Assembly (NCBI RefSeq): GCF_001427785.1
Contig: NZ_LMHM01000016.1
Coordinates: forward strand, 545,246-609,245
Origin: Lysobacter sp. Root690
Lineage (GTDB): Bacteria > Pseudomonadota > Gammaproteobacteria > Xanthomonadales > Xanthomonadaceae
DNA: 64,000 bases
Direction: 5' to 3'
Below, piece by piece: positions 54,945 to 64,000 of this stretch. The translations under genes and the position numbers were made by a program. The notes below the pieces were generated by a model. The model did no database searches and was not told where the DNA came from. It was given only the letters and a program-made list of their open reading frames with translations. Position 1 is the first letter of the stretch, and each line of letters begins with the position of its first letter.

Positions 54945-57437
54945 ATGAGCCTTCGCATCCGTTACAACTCCGCACCGCGCCGGCTCGTCCTGCACGGCCT
55001 GGCCTTAGCCGCGGTCGCACTGACATCGCCCGCGTTGTGGGCGCAGTCGCTGACCCTGCACGTGCCCTCGCGCGGGCCGGCGACCGAGCCGCAGAATGCG
55101 GCCACCTCGATCGAATTCGATGCCGCCTCGCTGACCGGCACGGCCTCGATCAGCGTCGCAGGCACCGCCGTGCCGGTGCCGGCCTCGCCGTGCGCGGGCG
55201 TGGCCTGCGGCGCGGTCGGCGCCACCGCCGAAGGCGACGTGATCAAGGTGACCCGGATCAGCGGCAGCAACCGCGTGCGCCTGGATGTCACCTACCAGAG
55301 TCTATTCAACGCCAACTACTGCGCGCCCAAGCCGCATGCCGGCGTGGACCGCGCGATCGAACTGACCGGCTTCACCTTCGGCGCCGGCAAGGGCTATCGC
55401 ATCACCAGTTTCATGGCCCCTATCGAGACGGTATGCGATCTGGCCTACGTGCGGGTACCGAACAACCGGCCCAATCTGACCGGCGCCGGCGTCGACTATC
55501 TCGGGCGTTTGCCGCTGGATCTGGTGCTGGTGCTGGACAAGTCGCCGAGCATGGCCTGGACGATTCCGGGCCAGGCCGACATCCGCTGGGACCGGCTGAA
55601 GAGTTCGGTGCAGTTGTTCGCGACCGTGTGGGATGCGATCGGCGCGCCGCCGGCGCCGTCGACCGAATCCTCCGAAGGCCATCCGGACGATCGCCTCGGC
55701 GTGGTGTTGTTCGGCGGCAACGCGGTGGAAACGTCGCTGGACGGCAGCTTCTTCAAGGCGCGCGGTAACAGCCCCGCGCCGTGGTCGGCGCCGGTCGCCG
55801 CCACCCTGGTCGACAACACCTTCATCGGCGGCACCTCGGTCGGCGCCGGCATCGCGTTGGCGCGAACCAAGCTCAGCACCGGCGAAGACGTGCTCGGCAG
55901 GAGCGCGGTGGTGGTGTTCACCGATGGCGAACAGAACACGCCGGCCTGCATCGTGCGCGAAACCGAAACCCTGTCGCCGACGGTCAAGCCGTATCCCAAC
56001 CAGCCTCCGGGAACGACCTACACCGACCAATGCACCGTCGCCGCGGCGGCGAGCGCGGACAAGAAACTCACCCTCAACGGCGGCGTGCTCGCGCAGGGGC
56101 TGCCGCGCGGCCCGGTCTACACCATCGGCCTGGGCGAAGGCGCCTCGGCCGCGAGCGGCGCGCTGCTGGACGAAATCTCCAAGGAAACCGCCGGCCAACC
56201 GTTCTTCGCCTACAACGGGCCGAGCATGGATTCGGCCTTCGTCGATCACCTGGTGTCCAACCTCAAGGGCGGCACGGTGTCGCTGCTGGACCGCACCGCC
56301 GGCCAACTCAGCGGCGGCAACCAGACCAGCACGCCGTTCGCGTTCAAGCTCGATCCTTCGCTGAGCCGCGCTACCTTCGTGCTCAGCTGGGACGGTCGCG
56401 GCCGCGAAGCCGGGCTCGATCTATTCGGTCCCAACGGCAAGCCGATCACCGGCGCGCAGACCGCCGGCGGCGCGAATTTCCGGGTCGTGACGGTCAATCT
56501 GCCCAGCAGCGGTCCGCCGGGCGAGTGGAAGGTCGGGGTCCGCCGCTACGGCACCGCCGACATGAACTATCAGTTGTCGGCCTACGGCGTGGAAAGCCGC
56601 CTGGGCCTGCAGGTGCGCGAGTCGGCGAAGCTCGGCACCGGCAATGTGCTCAAGATCGCGACCACGATCGGTTGGGATCACGGCCCGCTGACCGACCTGC
56701 CGGACGGCGCGGTGCGCGCGATCATCGAACGCCCCGACGCCAACCTGGGCAATCTGCTGCACGACAGCGCCGGCCAGGCGATCGAAGGCAAGATCCCCGA
56801 CGACGCCTCGCCGCTGGCGATGCGCTTGCGCCAGTTGTTCGCCAGCCAGGGCTTCCTCGACAAGATCCAGCCCAAGCCGCTGGCCGATGCGATCGAACTC
56901 AAGCACGCCGGCTTCGGCCGCTATGAAGGCAGCTTCGACGGCATCAAGGTCGGCGGCCAGTACCGCGTCCGCATCGAGTACGAGTGGAACGATCCGCGCA
57001 CCGGCGAGATCCGCCGCCGCGACTACATCGCGCGCCAGGCGCTGGTGATTCCGGATGCCAAGAGCTCGCTGGTCACGGTCAAACGCGACGGGCGCGATAC
57101 CTTCATCGTGATCACGCCGCGCGACAAGTTCGGCAATTACGTCGGCCCGGGCTTCGAGAACGGTTTCAGCGTCAAGCTCGACGCCGGCACCGTGGCCGGC
57201 CCGCCGAGCGACCACGGCCTGGGCGGCGACTATTCAATCCGGGTCACCGGCCTGAACGATGGCGACGATCCCAAGGTGACGATCCTGTTCGCCGACCAGA
57301 CCCTGCGCGATGGTCCGCTGTCGAGCATCGGCGGCAACAGCGGCGAACCGCCCGCGCCGGCGCCGTGGTGGAAGCGCTGGTGGTGGGTGATCCTGATCGT
57401 GCTGTTGCTGTTGTTCCTGCTGCTACGGCGCAAGTGA
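54945..57437 (+). CDS. Exported vWA-domain protein with C-terminal membrane anchor
   Basis: An 830-residue protein. A Sec signal peptide (GLALAAVALTSPALWAQS, cleavage after WAQ) is followed by a beta-rich region and a von Willebrand factor A domain at ~residues 188-460. The MIDAS motif is LVLVLDKSPSMAW, with the DxSxS pattern, then HPDDRLGVVLFGG, GGTSVGAGIALART and VVVFTDGEQNTPAC. Residues ~460-790 hold several beta-sandwich modules, comparable to CLCA/choice-of-anchor proteins. The C-terminus is WWKRWWWVILIVLLLLFLLL followed by RRK, a membrane anchor with a basic cytoplasmic end. AGGAG precedes ATG 54945. It would sit in the periplasm attached to the inner membrane, in the middle of the eCIS operon. 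Confidence 0.88.
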   Translation: MSLRIRYNSAPRRLVLHGLALAAVALTSPALWAQSLTLHVPSRGPATEPQNAATSIEFDAASLTGTASISVAGTAVPVPASPCAGVACGAVGATAEGDVIKVTRISGSNRVRLDVTYQSLFNANYCAPKPHAGVDRAIELTGFTFGAGKGYRITSFMAPIETVCDLAYVRVPNNRPNLTGAGVDYLGRLPLDLVLVLDKSPSMAWTIPGQADIRWDRLKSSVQLFATVWDAIGAPPAPSTESSEGHPDDRLGVVLFGGNAVETSLDGSFFKARGNSPAPWSAPVAATLVDNTFIGGTSVGAGIALARTKLSTGEDVLGRSAVVVFTDGEQNTPACIVRETETLSPTVKPYPNQPPGTTYTDQCTVAAAASADKKLTLNGGVLAQGLPRGPVYTIGLGEGASAASGALLDEISKETAGQPFFAYNGPSMDSAFVDHLVSNLKGGTVSLLDRTAGQLSGGNQTSTPFAFKLDPSLSRATFVLSWDGRGREAGLDLFGPNGKPITGAQTAGGANFRVVTVNLPSSGPPGEWKVGVRRYGTADMNYQLSAYGVESRLGLQVRESAKLGTGNVLKIATTIGWDHGPLTDLPDGAVRAIIERPDANLGNLLHDSAGQAIEGKIPDDASPLAMRLRQLFASQGFLDKIQPKPLADAIELKHAGFGRYEGSFDGIKVGGQYRVRIEYEWNDPRTGEIRRRDYIARQALVIPDAKSSLVTVKRDGRDTFIVITPRDKFGNYVGPGFENGFSVKLDAGTVAGPPSDHGLGGDYSIRVTGLNDGDDPKVTILFADQTLRDGPLSSIGGNSGEPPAPAPWWKRWWWVILIVLLLLFLLLRRK

Positions 57438-57444
57438 GCACGGC

Positions 57445-59616
57445 ATGCGGCCGGACGCGCATCGCGATCTGAAGCAGTTTGGCGGCATCAGGCTGCGCAG
57501 CGTCACGCTGCGCGGCGCTGAGCGCGATCGCCTGCTCGCCCGGCTGCGGCTGGAACGCGCGCTCGATGCGGTCGACTGGACGCCGCGCGGCCTGCCCGCC
57601 GGCGCCGTGTTGCTGGTGCGGCGCTTGGTCGCGACGCGCGGCGTGCGTACCACGCTGGCGCGCACGGTGACTCAGGCCTTGCACGAACACAGCCGCAACG
57701 CGCGCCGGCCGTGGCTGGACGAACAGGCCGTCGACGCCGGGGCGGTGTGGTTCGATCGCGGCGAACTCGCCGCCTGCCTGGCCCGCGACGCATTGCGCGG
57801 GCGGGTGTCGCAGCGATGGTGGTGGCCCGGCGTGCTCGAAGGCCGCGATCCCGAACAATGGCTGCGCGAGCACGTGTTGGACCATGGCGAACGCGTGGTG
57901 TCGTTGCTGGCGATGCTGTGCGCTCGCGACGACGCGGTCGCGTGGTTGCGGCGCTTGTCCGACCCTGATGCGGCGCGTGGATTGGACGCGGTGATTCGCG
58001 ACTACGCAGTGCCCTTGGTGGAATATCCGACGCGGAAACCGCATTCGCCTGACCTCGACAAACGCACTATCGATGTCGCGCCGGGAATGCCCGACCCGGG
58101 TATCGCGACTACCGCATCGACAGCGAAGGCATCGAAGACTGCCGTAGCGCACACCGCGCAGGTTTCGAATTCACTCTCCGCCTCGCCGCGCGCCGTTGCG
58201 CGCCTGCTCGCCGCGGCTCCCGAGTTGCTCAGCGCACGTTTGGCTGCGCCGGCACAACGGCTGCTCGCGCATGCGCGGGTGGCGATGCACGATCCGAACT
58301 GGCTGCGCAGCCGGGAATTCGTCGACACATTGAACCGCTGGATCGATTCACAGGCTGTCACCGGAATCGAGCCCGCCGCGCCCGAGCGCCATGAATCCGC
58401 GATCGGCACCATCCGCGAGATCAGACCCGGCGTTTCCGCGCCTGTCCGCATCATCGACACAAGCGAGGCGCTCGTGGCCGGGTCGTCCCGAACCCATCAG
58501 CCGGTTGCGCCGGATCGGAAAGCGCTTCGTCGATTCCCCGACACGCCGGCCCAGTCACGCGTAATCGCGACGGAAACGGATCTACCGGCAACCTCCACGC
58601 ACGCAGAACTACCCGCAGCCGCGAGCGCCCTCGACGCACAAGACAGGATCGAACCAACCGCTGCCGTCTACGCAACGGACATGGACGCCGCCGAAACCGG
58701 AATCATCCCCTCGCCCATCCTCGATCCCGCGACGCAAATCGACGACTCGCCAACACCGTCGCCAGCCGAGGCCGTCGGCGACGAATACACCGCGCACGCC
58801 ATCGACACCGAGTTCGGCGGATTGCTGTATCTGCTCAACGTCGCCCTGGCGCTTGAGTTGTACGGCGACTTCACTTCGCCCCGCACGCCCGGCATCGCGC
58901 TGTCGCCATGGGACTGGCTGGCGATGATCGCACGCGCCTGGTTCGGCGCTTCGTTCCGCAACGACCCGTTGGATGCCGTGTTGGCGAAATTGGCCGGACG
59001 CGGCGCACATCAATCACCCGGCGCCGATTTCGATCCCGGCCGCGACGCGTCCATGCCCAACGCCTGGCTGCGGCCCTGGGGCGAAATCGATCGCCTCGGT
59101 TATCGCGCCGACGCGGACCGACTGCGCATATGGCACCCGCAAGGTTTCGTCGTGTTCGACCAGCCGCGCGACCGCGGGCTCTCGCCCGCCGTTCAAGCCG
59201 CGAACCTGTGCGCGACGCGCGACCATCTGCGCGGCGCCACGCTGCAACGTATGGCGCGTTCGCTATCGCCCGGCCGCTCGCGCCAGACGGCCCAACGCTG
59301 GCTCGATCGCCTGCTGCCGTACCTGCATGCGCGCATCGCACTCGCACTCGGCCTGGATGCGCACGACGCAGAACTTCCCGCGCAAGTTTGTCGCCATCGC
59401 GCGCGGGTGCGCTGCGACCTCACCCACCTCGACGTGCATCTGTCGCTGGCGAGTCTGCCGCTGTCGCTGCGCATCGCCGGCCTGGATCGCGATCCGGGCT
59501 GGATTCCCGCGGCCGGACGCAGCATCCGCTTCCATTTCGACGCCGCCGGCTTCGACAGCGTCGGTTTCGACACGATCAGTTCCGACCGCGCCGACCGCGT
59601 TGGAGACCGCGCATGA
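57445..59616 (+). CDS. eCIS tape-measure candidate (CIS_TMP-like)
   Basis: A 723-residue protein. It begins RPDAHRDLKQFGGIRLRSVT; the centre (residues ~190-450) is Ala/Pro/Thr-rich, low in order and with AT-richer codons. The C-terminal part is conserved-looking: LYLLNVALALELYGDFTSPR, then LAMIARAWFGASFRNDPLDA, and it ends CDLTHLDVHLSLASLPLSLR, IAGLDRDPGWIPAAGRSIRF. The 'AGLDRDPGW-PAAGR' ending recalls proteins annotated as contractile injection tape measure, encoded directly before the AAA ATPase as here (Pvc14 position). No membrane segment was noticed. Its stop overlaps the ATPase start. The tape-measure role is uncertain, because the next-but-one gene is a second candidate. Confidence 0.6.
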   Translation: MRPDAHRDLKQFGGIRLRSVTLRGAERDRLLARLRLERALDAVDWTPRGLPAGAVLLVRRLVATRGVRTTLARTVTQALHEHSRNARRPWLDEQAVDAGAVWFDRGELAACLARDALRGRVSQRWWWPGVLEGRDPEQWLREHVLDHGERVVSLLAMLCARDDAVAWLRRLSDPDAARGLDAVIRDYAVPLVEYPTRKPHSPDLDKRTIDVAPGMPDPGIATTASTAKASKTAVAHTAQVSNSLSASPRAVARLLAAAPELLSARLAAPAQRLLAHARVAMHDPNWLRSREFVDTLNRWIDSQAVTGIEPAAPERHESAIGTIREIRPGVSAPVRIIDTSEALVAGSSRTHQPVAPDRKALRRFPDTPAQSRVIATETDLPATSTHAELPAAASALDAQDRIEPTAAVYATDMDAAETGIIPSPILDPATQIDDSPTPSPAEAVGDEYTAHAIDTEFGGLLYLLNVALALELYGDFTSPRTPGIALSPWDWLAMIARAWFGASFRNDPLDAVLAKLAGRGAHQSPGADFDPGRDASMPNAWLRPWGEIDRLGYRADADRLRIWHPQGFVVFDQPRDRGLSPAVQAANLCATRDHLRGATLQRMARSLSPGRSRQTAQRWLDRLLPYLHARIALALGLDAHDAELPAQVCRHRARVRCDLTHLDVHLSLASLPLSLRIAGLDRDPGWIPAAGRSIRFHFDAAGFDSVGFDTISSDRADRVGDRA

Positions 59617-61751
59617 ACGCCCTGCCCACCGCGACCACCGCCGATGTTTTCGCCGATTGTCCCTATCGCGCCGACCAACACCTCAAGCTCGCCTCGTACG
59701 CGGTGATCGCAAGCTTGATCGAGGCCTGCGCCGAGGACGTCGATGCGGCGATACAACTGCACCCGTTCCTGGCCGACTATGCCGAGGAAATCGAAAGCGC
59801 GCTGGGCCACTTCGACGCGCCCGCGCTGCACTGGCGCGCGGCGCTGGACGTCTGGGAGCAAGCGGCGCGCGACAAGCAGGCAAGCTTGCCGTTGCTCGCA
59901 TTGCAACGCGCCGGCCTGAGCCGGCTGGAGCTGGAACTGCTGCTCGCGATCGGGCTGATCGAGGAGGACCCGCGTTTCGGCGCCGTGTTCGAACATGGCC
60001 AGCGCGGGCGGGCACAGGACCGGCACGGCGAATTCGATTCGGGCCTGCGCCGCGACGGCCGCCCCAGCTTCGGCCTGTTGATGGCCTGGTGGCGCGACCA
60101 TGACGGCGGCGACAGCGTCGATCCGGTGCGGCGTTCGCTGCACAAACTGATCGAACTGGGACTGCTGCAATTGCCCAACCACGACGCGCCGCGGCCGGAC
60201 TGGACGCCGACGGTGCAACTGGCCGTGTGGGACGGACTACGCGGCGAACTCACCGCCACCCGCTGGCTGCGGCACCAGCCGCGCGCGCAGTTGCCGCGGC
60301 TGCTCGATTACATCGCGCCCAACGACGACCTGCACTGCGAACTGCTGTTGCAGGCGCTGCGCAGCGAAGCGGCGGCGCCAACCCTGCTGATCCGCGGCGC
60401 GCTCCGCAACGGCCGCAAGACCCTGGCCGGCGTGCTCGCGCACGCGCTCGGCAAGGATCTGCTGTGGGCCGACGCCAGCGTGTTCGAAGACGAAAGCCGC
60501 TGGCGTTTGTTCGGCGTGCTCGCGGCGATGCTGGACGCGGTACCGGCGATCGAAGCCGATTCGGTGCCCGGTGAAACCCGGCAACTTGCGGCCTTGCCTC
60601 TGATCGACGCGCCCTTGCTGGTGGTCACCAACCGCCAGGGCGCGTGGTCCTGCGCCGGTAATCGGCCGGTTCTGGATGTGGAACTGCCGCTGCCCGGCCC
60701 GGATCAGCGGCTGGCGCATTGGCGCGCATGTCTGCCGCAGGCGTCGGCGCAAAGCTTAAGCGAACTGGCCGGATGGCGGCGCTTGTCGAGCGGCCACCTG
60801 CGTCAGGTCGCGGCCAGCTCGGGCGCTTTCGCGCGACTTGCGCAACGCGAGCAACCGCAGCGCGAGGACTTGCGCCGCGCCTGCCGCGGCTTGCCGACCG
60901 CGCGCCTGGACACGCTTGCGACTCGCCTGCCCGCTGAGGGCTCGCTGAGCGAACTGATCGTCGACGACCTCACCCGCGACGAGATCGACGCGCTAGTCAC
61001 CCGCTGCCAATGGCGCGAACCGCTGGCCGGCGCCTCGGCTACGGTCGCGCTGGGCGGGGTCGGCGTGCGCGCTTTGTTCGCCGGCCCCAGCGGCACCGGC
61101 AAGACCCTGGCCGCGCGCATGCTCGCGGTCGAATTGGGCAAGGACGTGTACCGCATCGATCTGGCTTCGGCGGTCAACAAATACCTCGGCGAAACCGAGA
61201 AGAACCTCGACCGCGCGCTCAGCGCCGCCGAGGAACTCGACGTGGTGCTGCTGCTCGACGAAGGCGACGCATTGATGGCCAACCGCACCGACGTCGGCTC
61301 CTCGCACGACCGCTACGCCAACCTGGAAACCAATTTCCTGCTGCAGCGGATCGAATCGTTCGAAGGCATCCTGGTGGTCACCAGCAACGCCGCCGACCGT
61401 ATCGACCGCGCCTTCGCTCGGCGCATGGACGTGGTGATCAACTTCCGCGCGCCCGACGCGTGGCGGCGCTACGAAATCGTGCGCCTGCACCTGGGCGACT
61501 GCGACTGCGACGAGACCTGGCTGCAGGACGCGGCCAGCCGCTGCGCGCTCAGCGGCGGACAGTGGCGCAACGTGGTCGTGCATGCGCGCCTGCTCGCCCT
61601 GCGCAGCGGCGGGCCGCTCGGCACCGCGCACCTGCAGGCCGCGCTGGCGCGCGAGTACCGCAAGATCGGCGGCAACTGCCCGATGCGCGTGAGCGAACGC
61701 GAGCCGCGCTCGGCCGCACGCTCGATCACATCCTCGACTTCGGGCGCCTGA
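59613..61751 (+). CDS. eCIS AAA+ ATPase (Pvc15-like)
   Basis: A 712-residue ATPase with two AAA-type modules. The first is degenerate: TLLIRGALRNGRKTLAGVLA has an extra residue in its P-loop and no clear Walker B. The second is complete: Walker A FAGPSGTGKT (about residues 489-498), AVNKYLGETEKNLDRALSAA, Walker B VVLLLDEGDAL (~549) and arginine-finger region DRIDRAFARRMDVVINF. The N-terminal ~230 residues are helical and specific to this family. The ATG overlaps the previous stop (ATGA). Pvc15/Afp15 ATPases are proposed to load cargo or to remodel particles. The tail after residue ~690 is disordered (Ser/Arg). Confidence 0.93.
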   Translation: MNALPTATTADVFADCPYRADQHLKLASYAVIASLIEACAEDVDAAIQLHPFLADYAEEIESALGHFDAPALHWRAALDVWEQAARDKQASLPLLALQRAGLSRLELELLLAIGLIEEDPRFGAVFEHGQRGRAQDRHGEFDSGLRRDGRPSFGLLMAWWRDHDGGDSVDPVRRSLHKLIELGLLQLPNHDAPRPDWTPTVQLAVWDGLRGELTATRWLRHQPRAQLPRLLDYIAPNDDLHCELLLQALRSEAAAPTLLIRGALRNGRKTLAGVLAHALGKDLLWADASVFEDESRWRLFGVLAAMLDAVPAIEADSVPGETRQLAALPLIDAPLLVVTNRQGAWSCAGNRPVLDVELPLPGPDQRLAHWRACLPQASAQSLSELAGWRRLSSGHLRQVAASSGAFARLAQREQPQREDLRRACRGLPTARLDTLATRLPAEGSLSELIVDDLTRDEIDALVTRCQWREPLAGASATVALGGVGVRALFAGPSGTGKTLAARMLAVELGKDVYRIDLASAVNKYLGETEKNLDRALSAAEELDVVLLLDEGDALMANRTDVGSSHDRYANLETNFLLQRIESFEGILVVTSNAADRIDRAFARRMDVVINFRAPDAWRRYEIVRLHLGDCDCDETWLQDAASRCALSGGQWRNVVVHARLLALRSGGPLGTAHLQAALAREYRKIGGNCPMRVSEREPRSAARSITSSTSGA

Positions 61752-61754
61752 TCC

Positions 61755-64000
61755 ATGGCCGTCGCGCGCATCGCCAAGCGAGCCGATCCGCGCTCCGATC
61801 CGCGCTATAAACGCGTGGTGTCCAAGCTTGAGGCCGACACCCGCAAACTCAAGCAACACCCGCCGCCGGCGCGCAAGTCGGACGAATCGGCCAAGGCCGC
61901 CAAGGGCCCGGCCAACGAAAAAGCCGCCGGCGCGCGCGCCAAGCAGGTCGACAAGCTCGAACAAAGCGACACGCCCAAGCCGCAGACCGCCAGCTTCCTG
62001 TCGATGCTGCGCGCGGAAATCGAAAAGGTGATGCCCAAGACATTGGGCGACACCGAGAAATTCATGAAGGGAGGCGCGGGCAACGACATCAAGGGCTCGC
62101 TCAAGGGCGAAGTCGGCAATCAGAAACAGGCTGCGACCGGCGACCTCAAGCAGAACTCGAGCGCCGCGCCGTCGGAAGCCGGGGTCGCCGCCAAACCGGT
62201 CACGCCGATTCCGCCCGAACCCGGCGCGCCCGCGCCGCAGGTCGACGCCGCCGCGGCCATGCCCGCGCCCAAACCGGCCGCGGAAATTTCGCTGGAAGAC
62301 AGCAAGATCGAGGTCGCCGACGCCAAGAAGTCGACCAAGCAGACCGAAACCCGCCTGACCAACGCCAACGACCCGCGTTTCTCGGCGGTGATGAGCGCGG
62401 AAAAAGCCGTGCACAAACAGGCCGACGCCGGCCCGGGGCAATACCGCGGCAAGGAAGCGGCGACGCTCGGCAAGGCCGGCGCGCAGGCCAAGGGCGTCGC
62501 CGGCAAGGGCGTGAGCAGCCTGCTGGCGACCAAGGGCGGCAGCAAGACCAAGGTCGCGTCCAAGCAGGAACAACAAAAGGCGCGCGAAGAACTGGAACTG
62601 AGCAAGTTCACCAACTTCGTCGTCGCCACCTTCAACACCGCCAAGGCCACGGTCGACAAACGCCTGGAGACGCTGGACACCACGGTCAACACCCTGTTCG
62701 ATCAAGGCACCGACGCGGCCTTGAACAGCATGAAGAGCTATGTCGAGGACGCGCTGTTCAAGTACAAGCTCGAGCGCTATCTGCTGATGCCCGGCGGCTC
62801 GCTGCTGTGGATCAAGGACCAGATCCTCGACCTGCCGCCGGAGGTCAACCGCTTCTACGAGGCCGGGCGCAAGCTGTTCACCTCGGCGATGGACGCATTG
62901 GCGGTCAAGGTCGCCAATCTGGTCGAACGCGAACTGGCCGCGGCCAAGAACGACGTCGCCCAGGCCCAGGGCAAGATCGCCGCCGCCCAGGCCGCGCTGT
63001 CGCCGGCGGTGCGCGCGCGCGGCGCGCAGCTCACCGCCGAGTACGCCGACAAGTTCGGCGAGCTCAAGTCGGGTATCGAAGACAAGAAACAACAGCTCGC
63101 CGAAGGCCTCGCGCAGAAGTACAAGGAAGCCTTCGACAAGGCCGACGAAGCGCTCAAGGCGATCCAGGACGCGAACAAGGGCCTGGTCACCCAGGCCAAG
63201 GAAAAGATCGCCGAAGTCGCCAAGGCCTTGATGGAATTCAAGGACAAGCTGATGGGCATCCTGCGCAAGGGCCAGGAAACCATCGACCTGATCCTCGACA
63301 ACCCCGGCGGCTTCCTGTCCAACCTGATCGCCGCGGTCAAGGGCGGCTTCGCGGCGTTCGCCGGCAGAATCTGGGACCACCTCAAGAAAGGCTTCATGAA
63401 GTGGCTGTTCGGCGCGCTCGCCAGCGCCGGCATCGAGATCCCCGGCGACCTGTCGCTGGTCTCGATCCTCAAGCTGGTGCTCGGCGTGCTCGGCATCACC
63501 TACGACCGCATGCGCGCCAAGGCGGTGAAACTGCTCGGCCCGACCGCGGTGACGATTATCGAAAAACTGGTCGGCTACCTGCAGACCCTGATCGGCGGCG
63601 GCCCGGCCGCGCTGTGGGAACAAATCAAGGGCGACCTGTCGAACCTGAAGGAGATGGTGATCGGCGCGATCCAGGACTGGATCGTCACCACCATCGTGCA
63701 GAAGGCCGTGGCCAAGGTCGTGTCGATGTTCAACCCGGCCGGGGCGATCATCCAGGCGATCATGATGATCATCAACGTGGTGATGTTCGTGATCGAACGC
63801 GCCGCGCAGATCATGGAATTCGTCGAGTCGGTGATCAACTCGATCCACGCCATCGCCACCGGTTCGATCGGCGGCGCGATCAGCAAGGTCGAACAGGCGC
63901 TGGGTAACGCGGTGCCGATTCTGATCGGCTTCCTGGCCGCATTGATCGGCCTGGGTGGCATCAGCGCCAAGATCAAGGGCTTCATCCTCAAGGTTCAGGC
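61755..64000 (+). CDS. Large eCIS-associated protein, 5' part (tape measure or cargo), runs off the window
   Basis: The first 748 residues are visible; no stop occurs before the window ends. Residues 1-230 are Lys/Ala/Pro-rich and probably disordered. Residues ~265-340 and ~385-480 are long helices or coiled coils with KxxE heptads (ELAAAKNDVAQAQGKIAAAQ). Later segments turn hydrophobic (AIIQAIMMIINVVMFVIERA at ~664-683, then AVPILIGFLAALIGLGGISA at ~719). This helical stretch resembles the C-terminal half of the very large DUF4157-containing proteins of eCIS loci, but no HExxH zinc motif is seen in the visible part. It follows the ATPase by three bases. The start at ATG 61755 has no strong ribosome site. 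Confidence 0.8.
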   Translation, partial: MAVARIAKRADPRSDPRYKRVVSKLEADTRKLKQHPPPARKSDESAKAAKGPANEKAAGARAKQVDKLEQSDTPKPQTASFLSMLRAEIEKVMPKTLGDTEKFMKGGAGNDIKGSLKGEVGNQKQAATGDLKQNSSAAPSEAGVAAKPVTPIPPEPGAPAPQVDAAAAMPAPKPAAEISLEDSKIEVADAKKSTKQTETRLTNANDPRFSAVMSAEKAVHKQADAGPGQYRGKEAATLGKAGAQAKGVAGKGVSSLLATKGGSKTKVASKQEQQKAREELELSKFTNFVVATFNTAKATVDKRLETLDTTVNTLFDQGTDAALNSMKSYVEDALFKYKLERYLLMPGGSLLWIKDQILDLPPEVNRFYEAGRKLFTSAMDALAVKVANLVERELAAAKNDVAQAQGKIAAAQAALSPAVRARGAQLTAEYADKFGELKSGIEDKKQQLAEGLAQKYKEAFDKADEALKAIQDANKGLVTQAKEKIAEVAKALMEFKDKLMGILRKGQETIDLILDNPGGFLSNLIAAVKGGFAAFAGRIWDHLKKGFMKWLFGALASAGIEIPGDLSLVSILKLVLGVLGITYDRMRAKAVKLLGPTAVTIIEKLVGYLQTLIGGGPAALWEQIKGDLSNLKEMVIGAIQDWIVTTIVQKAVAKVVSMFNPAGAIIQAIMMIINVVMFVIERAAQIMEFVESVINSIHAIATGSIGGAISKVEQALGNAVPILIGFLAALIGLGGISAKIKGFILKVQ

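Noticed and set aside
60993..63848. 951-codon open frame on the minus strand opposite the ATPase and the last protein
   Set aside because: Composition (Leu, Gly, Arg, Asp repeats) reflects the complement of Lys/Ala-rich coding sequence; the plus-strand genes have clear domains and tight spacing.

Overview
The window is GC-rich DNA from a gammaproteobacterium of the Xanthomonadaceae, most likely a Lysobacter. The evidence is a bacterial-killing type IV secretion effector with an XVIPCD-type C-terminus, an MbtH-like protein, a cyo-type quinol oxidase with SURF1 and RegBA beside it, and clusters of GTCATTCCCGCG-type inverted repeats and CGGGAAT heptamers. The genus is an inference; no rRNA or tRNA gene is present.

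Left part (1-31.9 kb). A small EF-hand membrane protein converges on a four-gene RND efflux operon (mdtA, mdtB, mdtC and an outer-membrane factor, all on the minus strand, with 4-base overlaps). Two small membrane proteins of unknown function and a gene-free stretch of about 1 kb follow. Next come a PLP-dependent decarboxylase of the sphingosine-1-phosphate lyase type and an MbtH-like protein, then an MHS-type MFS transporter bracketed by repeats. The cytochrome bo3 ubiquinol oxidase operon cyoABCD is followed by SURF1 and a redox two-component pair of the RegB/RegA (PrrBA) type. A NarL/GacA-like response regulator stands alone on the minus strand. A five-gene type IV secretion cassette follows: VirB5-like, VirB6-like, DUF4189, a lipoprotein (candidate immunity protein) and an effector with M23 peptidase, peptidoglycan-binding and XVIPCD parts. 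A membrane protein of unknown function closes this part.

Right part (30.4-64 kb, running off the window). This is an extracellular contractile injection system (eCIS; PVC/Afp/MAC type) written as one plus-strand unit of at least 31 kb with tiny gaps and ATGA overlaps. A sigma-54 enhancer-binding protein (30415-31875) lies upstream. After a 154-bp tandem repeat come three near-identical 18-bp repeats and a textbook -24/-12 promoter (32543-32560). The genes then encode a small winged-helix-like protein, a DUF4255 tail terminator, an unknown protein, sheath 1, tube 1, a 982-residue sheath 2, tube 2, a LysM protein, a DUF5908-like peptide, hub, spike, an unknown protein with a hydrophobic C-terminus, gp25, baseplate J/gp6, a gp7/tail-I-like protein with internal repeats, two related fibre or baseplate proteins, a PASTA+IPT/TIG protein, an exported vWA membrane protein, a tape-measure candidate, a double-AAA ATPase, and the start of a very large coiled-coil/hydrophobic protein that may be tape measure or cargo.

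The most novel material is the sigma-54/enhancer control of the eCIS, together with the exported and membrane-anchored accessory proteins inside it (vWA, PASTA/TIG, hydrophobic-tail protein). The VirB5-VirB6-immunity-effector cassette comes second.
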